From Erythrocercus mccallii (Eukaryota; Chordata; Aves; Passeriformes; Dicruridae), in contig VZRG01001623.1 of NCBI GenBank assembly GCA_013397435.1, positions 102,698 to 166,697 on the forward strand: DNA of 64,000 nucleotides. Reading direction: 5' to 3'. The notes beneath the pieces were generated by a model. That model searched no databases. It saw only the letters and a program-made list of their open reading frames with translations, and was not told where the DNA came from. Made by a program: the position numbers and the translations under genes. Positions 12,301-24,800 of the stretch are shown here, piece by piece; the stretch's first letter is position 1, and each line of letters begins with the position of its first letter.

Positions 12301-13187
12301 TGTACATCTGAATGCTTTCTACCCTCTTCTAGTCATCCTGCATTTTATCCAGCTGTTCTTCATCAACTGTAAGTAGAACACTGAGCTCTCTGCTTCAAAA
12401 TGGTGCACTATCAAAACAGCTGAGAGCAGTTATCTCTTGCAGATGTCATCATATCTGATTCTGTCATTGGGTATTTTGTTGGGAATACGTTATGGCTGAT
12501 TGCAATCGGCTATTACATCTACGTGACATTCCTAGGATACAGTGGTGAGTAACATCAACTTCTTCTGTATTTGTTTGACTAAAAAGAAGAGCATGCTTTC
12601 AGGCTATTAATTTGATCTTAGCATAGAGGGTTAGGTGCATGTTGAATTAATTCTTTCTTTGTGGTAAATGAAGTTTGATAGAAATGTACCAGTCCATGTT
12701 TTCAGCTGGGTGGACATCTTAACCAAAGAATTTATATTCTCCACCTCACCGAATTCCCTTCTTATATTAGACCTGTAGCACCACAACTTAGTTTTGTTCC
12801 TTTGTAAATCCACTTGAACATGTTTGTATTAGATAAAAATTCTGTAATGAGTTTAAGACTATAGTTCTAGGTAAACCAGTTCCCCCAAGGCATTTTGAGA
12901 TAACTGTAGGGCTAGTAGGGGCAAAGATGTCTGAGGACAGCAGAGCAGAGCTATTTTTTTCTTGCTGCCTTGCCCCAAGGCTACTCTTCATGAAGCACCT
13001 TTTTTAAAGAGCACTACTTTATACTTGCTTCAATATTGCTTCTGTTTCAGCATTGCCCTTTTTGAAGAACACAGCTATTCTTTTGTATCCATTTGCACTT
13101 CTCATCATGCTCTATTTGATCTCATTAGCATGTGGATGGAACTTCACCAAGATGCTTTGTTCCTTTTATAAATACAGAGTGAAATAA
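9118..13187 (+). CDS. UNC50: UNC50, inner nuclear membrane/Golgi RNA-binding-type protein (complete, 5 coding exons)
   Basis: The coding exons are 9118-9397, 10256-10376, 12229-12368, 12443-12544 and 13051-13187. All have GT-AG introns and the phases join cleanly. The product is 259 residues, the same length as human UNC50, and near-identical through R-D-A-A-R-H-T-A-G-A-K and T-S-P-Q-R-V-Y-R-N-F-H-Y. Five hydrophobic segments can be seen, at roughly residues 83-107, 112-134, 161-180, 188-213 and 221-246. This fits the multi-pass UNC-50/GMH1 family of the Golgi and ER. In C. elegans unc-50 is required for trafficking of some nicotinic acetylcholine receptors to the surface, and yeast Gmh1 is a Golgi protein linked to Arf-GEFs. 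The soluble N-terminus (1-80) is basic. The start ATG has A at -3 and follows a good acceptor. Divergent from COA5, convergent with MGAT4A. Confidence 0.98.
9398..10255 (+). other. UNC50: UNC50 intron between coding exons 1 and 2
   Basis: 858 bases of AT-rich intron with a short CA run near 9476-9486. Nothing else is recognised. Confidence 0.85.
10256..10376 (+). CDS. UNC50: UNC50 coding exon 2 (residues 94-134)
   Basis: TTTCAG acceptor, GTAAGT donor, 121 bases. It completes the first membrane segment and encodes the second (F-F-E-T-I-K through A-T-L-M-W). Confidence 0.97.
10377..12228 (+). other. UNC50: UNC50 intron between coding exons 2 and 3
   Basis: About 1.85 kb of intron. I recognise no repeat family, RNA gene or nested exon in it. 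Confidence 0.85.
12229..12368 (+). CDS. UNC50: UNC50 coding exon 3 (residues 134-181)
   Basis: 140 bases between a TGTAG acceptor and a GTAAGT donor. Encodes F-I-S-N-K-Y and the conserved D-Y-D-V-E-W-G-Y-A-F-D-V-H loop, then a membrane segment. Confidence 0.97.
12443..12544 (+). CDS. UNC50: UNC50 coding exon 4 (residues 181-215)
   Basis: 102 bases after a short 74-base intron. Encodes G-N-T-L-W and Y-Y-I-Y-V-T-F-L-G-Y-S, ending at a GTGAGT donor. Confidence 0.97.
12545..13050 (+). other. UNC50: UNC50 intron between coding exons 4 and 5
   Basis: 506 bases with GT-AG ends. Nothing recognised inside. Confidence 0.85.
13051..13187 (+). CDS. UNC50: UNC50 coding exon 5 (residues 215-259 and stop)
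   Basis: Follows a TTTCAG acceptor and encodes the last membrane segment and the tail S-F-Y-K-Y-R-V-K, ending in TAA at 13185-13187. Confidence 0.97.
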
Positions 13188-13188
13188 A
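13183..13188 (+). terminator. UNC50: AATAAA overlapping the UNC50 stop codon
   Basis: The hexamer is formed by the last codon, the TAA stop and the following base. A T/G-rich stretch follows near 13210-13225. If used, the UNC50 3' UTR would be only a few tens of bases long. Use is inferred. Confidence 0.4.
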
Positions 13189-13289
13189 TCTAGGACTTCA
13201 TGTATCTAATGTTTATTTTGTTTCTACCTTAGCCATTTTGACAGTAAAGAAAAAATTAAGAACATTTTGTAAATGGTTGTAAATTTCTC

Positions 13290-13295
13290 TTTATT
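13290..13295 (-). terminator. MGAT4A: AATAAA poly(A) signal, likely distal end of MGAT4A
   Basis: A canonical minus-strand hexamer about 5.6 kb after the MGAT4A stop codon and just short of the UNC50 coding end. Other minus-strand AATAAA copies lie at 13332-13337 and 13211-13216. Which is used cannot be told from sequence. Confidence 0.4.
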
Positions 13296-13334
13296 GTAGA
13301 TAATTGTGTAAAAAAGTTTGAAGTGTCCTTTTTT

Positions 13335-13340
13335 ATTAAA
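13335..13340 (+). terminator. UNC50: ATTAAA poly(A) signal, likely distal UNC50 site
   Basis: A common variant hexamer about 150 bases after the UNC50 stop, followed by GT-rich bases. It overlaps a minus-strand AATAAA at 13332-13337, so the same short palindrome-like sequence could serve both converging genes. Confidence 0.45.
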
Positions 13341-16300
13341 ATATGTACAACAGTAAACATGTTAGCAATTTTGTTCAAATACTTTCGCAGTACATTCCTA
13401 AAAACAAGTTACTTGTACATTTCTGTAGCTTAAATTTAACTGCAACAAGTCTATGTAGCATAACTCTTACTGCAGATACTTTGCACATACTGGCATAAGC
13501 TCTACATGATGACGGGTTTAAGTGACACCAAAAAGCAGTTTTCTTGAAGAGTAATATTAGAATACCTTGCCTTGGGACTGTGTGAAAGTACAGATCTTAA
13601 TAGTGTTGCGATGATAAAGCAACAACTGTCTCTAGATACAGATCTGTCCTCTCCTTGTATGAAAGATTGTGAGAACAGATTTACTTTAGTGACTACTTCA
13701 AATATACATGGACAGCTCTGGCACACAGAAGAAAAAGTGATGAAAGGCACAATTAACATGACCCATATCAGGTTTCCAAAGATAGCAGCAAGTTTTAAAC
13801 CCAATCTCTAGCAGTCCAGTGGCTATTACTACATCCACCTTTCTGAGTGGCAGGTCAATGAACATGGAAGGAAAGTACAAGTTGGTTTGGTTACAGGGGT
13901 GGGCTCATGGCAATGCCTGAAGCTGTGACGTCCACAAGGCAGAAGTATAAACTGACCATCACAAACAATACCTTATGTAAAGTGAAGATGACAGCTTTCC
14001 AGTGCAGTGTTCAACATGAAACATGAGCACTAGGATTCAGTTTCCAAAACAACACGAGTAAACTGGTTACAGTAAGACAATTCCAATACCAGAATTTGAT
14101 CTCTAAGGAAAAACTATAATTTATCTTAAAATACCAAATATGCTGGCAGTGCATCTTACAGTACTGTGTGTTTCAGCCACTGTTAAGGCTTGAAGAGATT
14201 CAAATTTCCCTCTCAGCAGATGCTGAGCAACGTTCTCCTTTAAACAAGGAAAGCACTGAACTGCTGATCCATGAAAGGTGAAGGATTCCAGTCAGGATGT
14301 GCTCCCTCCCTGGCTAACAGCACAATCTCCCGTCCTGCAGGCAGCTGCAGCCTAACTGTACACCTTTTCCCTAATAGGAATCCTAGCATTGCTGATCATC
14401 CACTTCAGTTCAACAGTAAAAATACTTTGTATTTAGTGCCCTGTGCTGCAATACTATTGAAGTACTCAGGGCCTGTGTACCTTCCCTTTAGAGATATCAA
14501 CATTTTTCCCCTTGAAAGAAGGCTTCATCATTCTCAAAATTAAGCTACTTTAACTTCCAGCAGTTCACTGTTTACAGCAGAACTTAGCAAAACCCTTTAG
14601 AGACCACTAAGGTCAGAAAGGTGACTTGACACTCAAGGACTAATTCACCAGGTCTCCATGGGCTGTGTGTTCTACATCAGCAATCAATGCTAGCTTGGAA
14701 ACACCGGTTTTTTAATAGCTTTCAGCCTTATGCTGGTGATTGTAAAGATGATTTAAAACCACAAGGACTTGGGGTTTTTTCCCTTTCTAGTACAGTTACT
14801 TGTTGTAGCTTTTTCAGAATACATCCTTCCTAGTAACAACAAATGTAAAACTTTGGGTTCATGTATTTTAGGGGACCAAGGTGTGAGAAGATTTCATTTT
14901 TCTTTTCCCCCATGAGACATACTTTCCAAGCTGGAGGCAAACTACAAATTACTATGATACTTCATGTGCAGCAAATACTTCCAACAAAATACAGAGATTA
15001 CTGAAATTATAGTATATCTGGAAAAAAAATAAAAGGAAAATGGTACACAGTTTCCAAGTATTTCCAAAGACTAATCACACTTCAGTTCATTCATGGAACT
15101 GTGTTTCACACAGGCAAAGTATAAATTGCTTTGCTCAAAACCGACTCAAGGTATTTAAAAACTGCCTTGAAACAGCTAGACAAGCTGTATGACAGAAGAC
15201 TCCAGTCTCTTCTTGGTCCATGAATCACATCTATCTGAATTTTTCTAAACCATCTTTAAGTACAGAAAAAAATGAATATATCCATAAGAATTTCTTCAAT
15301 CAGTGAAAACACATGGTTGAAATGCCTGCAAAAGCTCAAAGCCTTATACAGTGCTTTAGAAACACTCTAATTATCACATCCTGTTCACATTATTTACAAA
15401 GTTTTCAGTAGGATGACCCACCGAATGAGCAAAGCAAGATTATACTGACAATCTTGTGTTTCCTTGGTCCCAAGCAATCCTGATCAGCTCAGAAAAGCAA
15501 ATGTTCACATCAGCTAGTCTGTTTGGCATCCAGTATAAGAAGTTCATTTGCCCAGATAATGAAGGTTTCTGGCTATGACTTCAGTTTCACAAAAGTTTGC
15601 TTTTCTGAAGCTTTAACAGCATCAGAAGGAGCTAACAGGAGCACAGGATAGTGCAAGGTAGGTTTCTTTTTAAAACACTTTCCATTATTGGATAACTCTT
15701 AAGATTCAGTGGCTTCGAGGGGATTTTTAAGGTCACAACAAAAATAACTTAAAATTGAGCACATGTAGGGAAAAAACTCCCTCAAAACAGGCATGAGGTT
15801 TAAGATGCTGCTTAAGATCTCTTATGATAATACTGTCCCTTACAATGGAGACATGCAGGAAACACTGGCCCACTGGTGTAGATCCAGTCACAGAGTACCC
15901 AAGCTAAAGGCTGATGAGCCAAACAGCCCAGGTGTCCTTACTTCAGCAAGGAGACTTGCCCCATTTTAGCCTGACTTGGGGATTGGAATTTAAAGGTACA
16001 AAACCCAAAATAGCTGTCTGCAGAAATAATCTGCCTGATGACACCGGGTCTGAATTTACCTGGATCTATGAAACAGAATTTGTATTCATGTGGCACATTT
16101 ATCTAGAGAGCTTATAAGTTCAGGAACATTGAAAGTGTTTTCAACTCCTGCTACTATGATGTAATAAGAATGCATCAATCTTTAGAAAACAACCCACATT
16201 TTACATACTAGTCTAATTTGTTGTCTTGGATAAATTTCTTCTCAGCATTTTTGAAAACTAAATATACTATAAACCAGTCTTACAATCAATGTGGTATGGG

Positions 16301-17234
16301 TTATATGTATTTAAATATATTAGCAGTGATTCATCTTAACTACTGTGCAATGTCAGGAACAGTGATGCTTTGAGAATAATGGTACCAGTAAACTTCCAGA
16401 CTCATGGAAAACAGAAAAGGTCAAAAGGTCAAAACGAATGATATTAAGAAACTGCAATATCTAATGTTTTTCTGCAGTCTGGATTGTAATAAATAACCCT
16501 AGTTTAAATAACTTGCATCAGTCATTCACAGACACAGCTGAGAAGAAAACCTAAATACTTTCTCAGACCTTTGCTAGCTGATGTGTGATAAAAAGCCATT
16601 CCATGTTGGTAATTTGATGACAGGGCATTGTACAGGAAACAAATGTGGCTGTGAGCCACCACAATAAGCTAGAGACAAACAGGATTCAGAGCCTAGTCAC
16701 CCACATTCCTCAATCCAGGAATAATCCTAATTTATGTGACCAGTGCTTAGCTTATGCCCTCAGCGTCTATGGGCAACACAAGTTTTCAAGTAATGTTTTA
16801 TTTACACCACCTGATGCAATCAGAAAAGGTAAACAAGGTCTATTTGGTAACTTATTTTTCTTGATTTTACACCAGTCAGTCTAAACAGAAGGTCTTACCT
16901 CTGTGTACAAATCTTGTCTTTTCTGTGTCCCAAGACAACATAGCTAAACCAAAATGACAACAGTCTGTAGAAGTAAAGTTCTTCAACCTGAATATTGCTG
17001 AACTGTCAAAGCTATGGCACAATTCTCCAACAAGGCAGAAGAGAAGACAGGTTGACACTATAACCCAGTGGTGAGTGTGTGATGGAGAAGCAGGTTTAGG
17101 CTCCTGCTCCTTATATCATGAGAGGCCAAATCTATGAGTCGAACTTTAGTGGGGAAGTACAAATTCAAGACCCCTGCTCTAGATCAGGGAACCAGGTTTT
17201 GTGCATCTGTGCCCTGATCAAAAAGACAATAAAG

Positions 17235-17268
17235 GTAATTTCCAACTTAAGTGATTCTATGATTCTGT
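17235..17268 (+). mobile_element. CR1 LINE tail remnant
   Basis: Ends with the CR1 signature 'ttccaactt..gtgattctatgattctgtg'. Only the extreme 3' tail is recognisable; upstream bases are too diverged to bound it. Confidence 0.6.
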
Positions 17269-18872
17269 GTTGGGGGTAGCAGAGTGTGGTTTTTTTCTAC
17301 AGGGAAAGCTGGCCAGCTTTTGAGATGTCAGTTCCAGGAGGCTGGTTCACAGCACAACTGAGAATACCCAAGCCAGAGTGGATGCCTCTCTTCAATGTCA
17401 ATCAGGCACTTCATTCTTATTAAAGGGAGGAATTCCTGCCTCTCTTTCTCCAGGCCATTACTGATTAACTGAATTTTCCCCATGCCTGAGTTCTTACACA
17501 TAGGCAGCTAAGCAGAAGGACTTTTCAGAAAAGCAGCAGCATTAGTACTGCAGCAGTTCCACTCATTGTAATCCAGACCACATTCTGTTCCTGACCGAAT
17601 TTCTGATTCATTTAAGACCACTGTTGTTTCCCTTGAAACGAAAAGGCAGGGTACTAACTTGAGGCCAAATTTAGTTCCTACTATAAAGTTAGTGTGAGTT
17701 AGCATACTGATCCATAAAGGAGTCAAACTAAGACCATGTTCTTAAACAAAGGAAGAAAATAAACTGTAACTACTCACTAATGTATCCACAATAAACACTT
17801 CAATAACAGCACTTTTTAAAAGGAAACCTCTGTAAATCAAATTTATCTACTGTTCATTCTTTTGATAAAAGGTAACCTCTTGTCATTCCAAAGCAAAGTT
17901 AGAGAATGATTTTCTTCAGTACAGAAAATGAATTTGTTCAGCCTAGGAAATGTTTACAAATATTTTTAGAAAGAACTGGTTTGGAGTAAAAAAAAAATTC
18001 TTCTAAAATGCAATGGATTCAATCTAAAATCACTGCAGATTTAGTACATAATATGAAACAAGACATTTCAACATGCTTCTTATGTGGATACAAACTGTAC
18101 ATAGTGGAATTTCATAGTCCCAAAGAACAATGCTCTTCAGAACTCTGTTTATGCCTCTGAACATCATTCAGATTCTGTGTATAAAACTACATAATTTAGA
18201 AACTTAATCTTGTTTTTTTAAACATGGCAGTATATTTGAAATATGGTATTAATTTATGTTTGTATCTCCAAAGAAAAATGTAGAAAGATAACTTAAACTA
18301 GAGAATTCATAAAAAAACTATATCAATTTAAAATTTTACTGCATAAAAATATGTACTTTTCAAATTATTTTAATAAATTAAATATCCCTAGCATTTTTAA
18401 TATATATCCCTGACAGTCTATAAAAGAGGGTTCTTGTTATAGAAAATAAATGGAACTTCGAAAGTACCCCCTTCATAAAACTTATTTAGCAATAATTATA
18501 TTTCTTTTTCTTCAAGGAATGTAACAATATGTACAACTCTGTATTACTATACTATCAAAATAGTACAGGTTAAGCGTAGCAGGGTTCTACAACCGTAAGA
18601 TGGTAAAGTCACATTACAGTGGAGGACAACTGGGGCCTCGGACAAACATTATCAGAGTGGAGCATCAGTTTCTGGATGGATCAGATAAGAAGGGGTAAAT
18701 ACAATCTTCTCATCTACAGTAGATTTCACAAGAGGTAGAATTCAAGTGAAAAAGAATGACATTTGGAATAAGGTGCATGCTCAGTATTTTCAATTTGTGA
18801 CTTGCTAAAGATGTCAGACTTTATAGGAAGAATTTTCAATGGTTCTTTTTCCTCTAAAGCAGACTTCTATGA

Positions 18873-18899
18873 TCAGTTTGTTATCTTTTTTATATGAAT
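18873..18899 (-). CDS. MGAT4A: MGAT4A last coding exon (residues 528-535 and stop)
   Basis: 27 coding bases after a TATTTCAG acceptor, encoding I-H-I-K-K-I-T-N and TGA. The human end is I-H-I-K-K-A-T-N. The exon continues as 3' UTR. Confidence 0.94.
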   Translation of the reverse strand: MHIKKITN

Positions 18900-21800
18900 C
18901 TGAAATAGAGAATCAGAAAAAATAAGTCATGGTTTAGTGTATTACATTTCTCAGTAATGAGAGGTAACTACTTACAGTGTTAGCCAAAAGTCTGAGGTTC
19001 AAAATAAAATGAGGAAATCTCCCATCTCACTGGTTATGTTTTTCAATGTTCTACCATCTCTTACCTCATTCAGAATTGCCCAAACAGCTGAATTTTGTAT
19101 CACTGAAAGCCGGAATGATGAAATAGGATTTAGGCTGGGGTCAACTGTTCCTTCAGCTACGCCATTTTCAAACTTCCCTGCAAAAGTACATACTCAATTT
19201 AGTTCTGTTCAACAAACTGAAGTACAAAACCAGAAAATGTATCTGCAGTATCACAATTCACAACATCACTGTGACAGAATCACAGTGAAACTAGTATCGT
19301 TCCCAAAATAAAAGGCAGGGACTGATTTTGACATCAGATCCAGTTTTGCAGCAGGAAACAATACAGGGCACATCATCAGCACACACCAATCTGAACAGGA
19401 TTACACATAAGAATAAAAGCTTTGAAACTGTCTAAAGGCATTAATACCTCAAATTCAGTCAAGATTTTGGCACAGGTATTCATTTAATATCACAGAACTA
19501 ATATGATGCCTTTGGCTTATGTGTTTTTAAATAGGATTAAGGACAAGGGATATCATTCATGCATAACATATTCCTATTTAAAGCATCTTCAATTATATTA
19601 GGATGAGTAAGAATTCAATTTAAAAGCCCAGTTAGACTTTACAGTTAAACCATATAGACAACTGTAATTTATTATGACAAAAAAAAGTGCTTCCATTACA
19701 ACAGGATTGCCCAAACTGTGTCCAGCAACTAATTAAATTCCATGTGTAAAATTTCTCTTCCTTGACAACATGTATCCAGGCACCTTCCCCAACAGCTCCT
19801 TGGCTGTTGAAATGCAAATCTCATCCTGTGATGAGACAGCTGATTGTCTGTAGGGTAGGTTCAAATCCAGGCCAAGCACACAATTCACATCAAAGCACTT
19901 GTGCAGTCACAGGACAGAGAAGTTGATCTTACAAAGCCTGGAAATGCCTCTATTATAATCTAGGAGATCAGTCCTGGCAGAAAAGTTGGATGTAGCTGAA
20001 CTACAACTAAGGGTCACAAGACATCTCTGTTTAGTACATCAGTCTCTGAAAAGAATTAGTGGACACAACATTAAGTAAAGCCTACAGGGCTTTTGGGCAT
20101 GTACCCAAAAATGCATGATAAAACCTCAGATTTAGGTTTGTTTTGGTTTTAATAAAGATGTCTTTAAGAGTTGCAATAGTAAGAATACACATTTTTTTCT
20201 ACTGTTACATACCTATCCTGAAGTAACCATCCTCTAAGCGTTTGTCTTTGGTTTCTTTGCTTAATACCAGTTCTTCACTCTGGAACAACAAAGCATAAAT
20301 AAGGTAATTTATTTTGACATATAACTTTGCCAGAGAAAGACAAATGTGTGTCCACTCTTGTTATATATTCACCATCCATTTTTCCAAATAATTAAGAACA
20401 AGCCTGAATATAGTTATTTATAGTCTTAGAAAAGCCAACACAAAAAAAAATAAAAAGAAAAAAGAACAGCAGTGTTCCAGAACTGAACAATACTTGGCTT
20501 CAAAGGAGAAAAATCAAGCACTGTAAGTGCCCCATGAAACTCGCATGCTAATTGCCAGGTGAACAAAATACTTAGCACATACTGGCATACACAGTAGGAG
20601 ACAAGCAAAGGCAGGAGCTGCCTTCTTTTTCTATGGCTTAACAAGAGCTTTCTCTCGTGGACAAACGAAAACTTACAGCTTACTTTTTGATCTGACTTTA
20701 GGTGAGATGGAAAGCCATCAGACCAGCGAGGGAAGCACCACAATTATCAGTGCCTCACTATATGGATGGGGATCAGTAAGGTTTTTTTAACAAGTGCAAA
20801 AGAAAACAAAACAAAACAAACAAACAAACAAACAAAAACCAGCTTGAAAATTACAACCATGATCCAATATTGAAAGACCCAGTCTAAGAATTTCCCAGGA
20901 ATTAATTAAAAATGCTTGGCAAAATGGAGATTAAATTGATCAGCATTCCTTTTTTTTTTTTAGTAATTCCTATTTTGAACTAAGGCTGCTGAAAAAGTGG
21001 TTTTGGTTATTTATTTGGGGGGCAGGTGTTTTGGTTTTCTTTGTTGTTGTTGTTTGGGGCAGGTTTTTGTTATAGGTTGTCCTGAGGGTTTTTTTAGTAT
21101 GCTGCTTGAATCCCAGAAAGATCCAGAAAGTCTGGGGTACTCTGGTTTCTAAGGGTTGTTTTTTGTGTTTCTGATTTCTACTTAAGGAAGATCAGGGTTA
21201 AAATATTTGAATAAATTTCTAGCTCTTCTGAAGTCCAGGGTGGAGAAACTGGGCCCTCAGGAGCTGCTGTCCAGTGGCTTAGGAACAGAATTAGATGCAG
21301 AATTTCCTGATTTCCTTTTCCACAAATTGCATCAATAGCAATAGAACTTCTGTAGCATTACTTCCTTAAGGGATGCTCCAGTGAGAAACATTCCACAGCC
21401 GAGTAAAGCCAAAGAAGAGATGCCTGATGCACATTTTTGCTCATTATCTTGTGCATTCTTGTATCTTGGGCTTAGATGAATTGAGGGCTGCTGCTGTCTT
21501 TGTGGTTGAATGTACTTCCACAGGTCTTGAGAAGCAAACTCCTCAGATCTTATGACATAATATCCCACATGTCCTGTTGTATAATTAGAATCAAACTAAC
21601 AATTTTCTTTTTAAGGATGAGAATAGTAAGATTTTCCTATTTTTGCTTGCTCCAAGGAAGGCAGACGGAAAATGGAGACCTGAACTCCTCTACGATACTT
21701 ACTTCAAAAAAATAGAAAGTAAAAAAAAAAAAGAGATTCAACATATGGCAATTTCAGCATAGATTTCAGGATTCCTAAACCAGCTATATGGGGAAAGATA

Positions 21801-24800
21801 GATATGCTTTGCCATTTTAATACTAAATAAAGTAAAATTGTCTGAACTAATATCTTAATCCTCTCTGTCTTTTGTGATATAAATACTTAGCCATAATATC
21901 TAGTTGAAGAAAAAGAACCCATACCATCTGACTTCAAACGAGAATATACTTTAGTTAGTGTAGTACTCTCCTTTGGTACAACTGGCTGATTTATGGGGAA
22001 AAAAAAATCAGAAATCGGGAGAAAGGTACACGTTCTGTTTAAGAATCTATATATTTCAGTATCTAGTGGGTTTGGATGTGTGTCAATCCCTGAACTAAGA
22101 CTTTTTTACTAAGTCAAAAGCAGATTGACTTAGGTTTCCCATTTCCCAAAATACACAGGAAAGGGAAGAGTGTTTATTTTTTTGTTTTAAATAGTAGCAA
22201 TGAACTGGAAGAAAATGACCTTGTTCACCTCAAAATTACCAACAGCACTTGTAGCAGATTGCACCCTGAATGAATATCTGAATAGTTACAATGGTCTTCT
22301 GTGAAGATAATCCAATTAAAAGAAGGAAAAGTATGAGAACATCAGAACATCAAGTTCATACAGTTAAAAGAAGCATTTATGTCTCCTCACCCTGTTAAAA
22401 AAGTCAGTAAAGAGACTTTGCTTTTATCCTGTAATGGAGAAGACAAATCAAAAAGTTCATACCTGAAAAGGCAAAACTTCTACAGTTGTGTTTAGAAGTA
22501 TGTCTCCTGGATGCTCTGGATTGCCACTGTGAAACAAGTACCTATAAATGAAAAGGAAAACAAAAGACGATCTACATGCATCAGTCAGAATCAGCTGTGT
22601 TACTGTCTTACATGTTCATTGTCACATACGGATGGTACAAGGATAAACATCATTCTTATACTGGGCCTACATCAGCTTGGGCTAAGATCGTTTCACGTTA
22701 CTGTAATTGGAAGGGGTCAAGTTTTTCAGTTGCTAAAGAGTAGCTGGGCAATATTTTACAGAGGAAAGGAGTTTGCATCGTCTGCTTTTGCCTGATTGCA
22801 TTACACAAAACTGGAGTCGTCATTGCCTGGCATACACTGGTATCACCTCCAGAAGCAGGAGCCCTGCCTTCCTTTAACTTCTCCCCAGCACATCACCCTC
22901 TCCCTGTGCCCACAGGGTGAACTCTGCAGATCCATTCTGAAACAGTTCTGGGAACTTAGCCAAGTCAATATTTTGCCAGGTAAGTGTTCCCCAAGTCCAT
23001 CATTCCACTATGGTTCACTGCAAAAATCTCATTGATGATTGTGCCAGGAATTCCCAACTCACATCCACACCCTTCACATTACCTGAATTCAAACTTCTAT
23101 TCCAAGGGCAGATTTAAAAAGAAAAAATCCCTCAAAAAACCCCACCAAACCAAAAAAAGCCTGTTTTTGAAACGTATACACACATAAAAAGAATTTTTTA
23201 AACCTGCACAAAGTCCCCATTACTCTCACTCAGTTGTGCAATTAATTTTTTTTTAATTGGACAGAGTAAATATGTTTGAAACCTTACCTGAACCATACCT
23301 ATCAGTGAAGTGCTCAAATTCTAACTACCTACTCTGAACAGCTTTTGCAGTACTGCACATGTGTAGATTATGTTACAAAAGAGACAGTTTAATTCCTCTT
23401 TCTATATATATAACAGGAACTTCATGTTCTGAATATGTATTATGTAAACCAGTAATAATATTTTTTTACCACTAGGTGGAATCAATGCTTGAAAATTGTT
23501 CACTACTTGCCATTTTTTTCTAGTGGACCAGAGTTAATTCAGATTACTGTCATAAACTAATTAGATCCTACACCTACTCAGATGCCACTTTTAGGAAGAC
23601 TATTTTACTTTTATTATGTTTAAATGAATATGTAAAAATCCATCAACACATTTCAAACCTTTCTTCAATTGGAACTTAAATGGTACTTACTGTTAATTTC
23701 TCTTTGACATTAAATGTCACCAGCCAGAGACAAAATTAGTTCAGAAATTACCACTTGATTAAAATTAAAACAGCTCGATTTGCAATTTATTAAGATGCAG
23801 TTAGAAATGTAAATTCCATCTTGTCTTTATCCAATATATCTGAAGCCAGGTTGAATACCTGCCATTAATCCATACTCCAATAGCTACAAGAAAAGTAGAA
23901 GAAAGTAGCACTCTGACCCTGACTCAGAAATGTCTGTGACCCCAAATGATAGAAGTATTTTAAGAAAATGCACACACACGTAGAACATTTCTTTTATCAA
24001 GGCTCCAGAAAAGGAGCAACACCTCACACTGTGGTTCAAGAAAGCCACACTGATTTCTATTGCACTGGTTTCAGCAGAACTGCACAATTGTACTGGAAAA
24101 CAGAACTGGACTAAATAAACCTTGCTACTGTGTTTCAAGAAAAATAATTTCTACATTGTACTTTAATGTAAAAGTTAGTCAATTCCAAAGTATACAAGCT
24201 ATGTAAAACAGCCACAGTTCTTCCAAAACAAATCTTGTGACTTTTTCTAGACATTAATGACATCCAAAAAACCCCAACAAATTATTTTTTCCAGGAAGAT
24301 GCCTTCATTATACATCTCAATAGGAGGTAAAACAAAACTCTCAGGAAAGCTGACCAGAAAACTAGAAGTTCATTCTGCTGTCTTTGACCTAATAGATCTA
24401 ACTAGCCATTCCTTAGTCTGTCAGATATCCTAAGCAATACTGGCCATTTTTTCTTTTGAAAACACTAAAAATTCTAAGGAGACTTAATTTAAAATGGAAG
24501 TAATCAAACACCATCTAAGGTATTCCCATCAAATGCTCCCCCCAAACCACAGACATGCTGCTTTTCCTTAGCACTTAGTTTTGACAAGACACACCTAAAA
24601 ATCCACAAAGAAACTCCCTGTCATCTGGGATCACTGTGCTCTCATTGAACAGTAATTGGCTTCGGAGGTTTGGATGGTTTTTTGGGGGAAGCAGCAGCAG
24701 TGAGGGCTTTGTTTATCCATGAGGGGTTGTCATTTATTTATTTGGGTTTGTTTGCTTGTTTTTAAAAACAACCCTGCAAGCACACAACCACAGCCAACCA

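Larger units (their letters stand above)
13270..18872 (-). other. MGAT4A: Presumed long MGAT4A 3' UTR
   Basis: About 5.6 kb of non-coding sequence on the minus strand after the MGAT4A stop, running to the converging UNC50 gene. No other gene is recognisable here, and a long AT-rich 3' UTR is the natural reading. How much is transcribed is inferred. It contains one short CR1 tail near 17235-17268 on the plus strand. Confidence 0.5.

Noticed and set aside
19009..19311. A 100-codon plus-strand frame
   Set aside because: It is the antisense shadow of the MGAT4A exon at 19065-19177.
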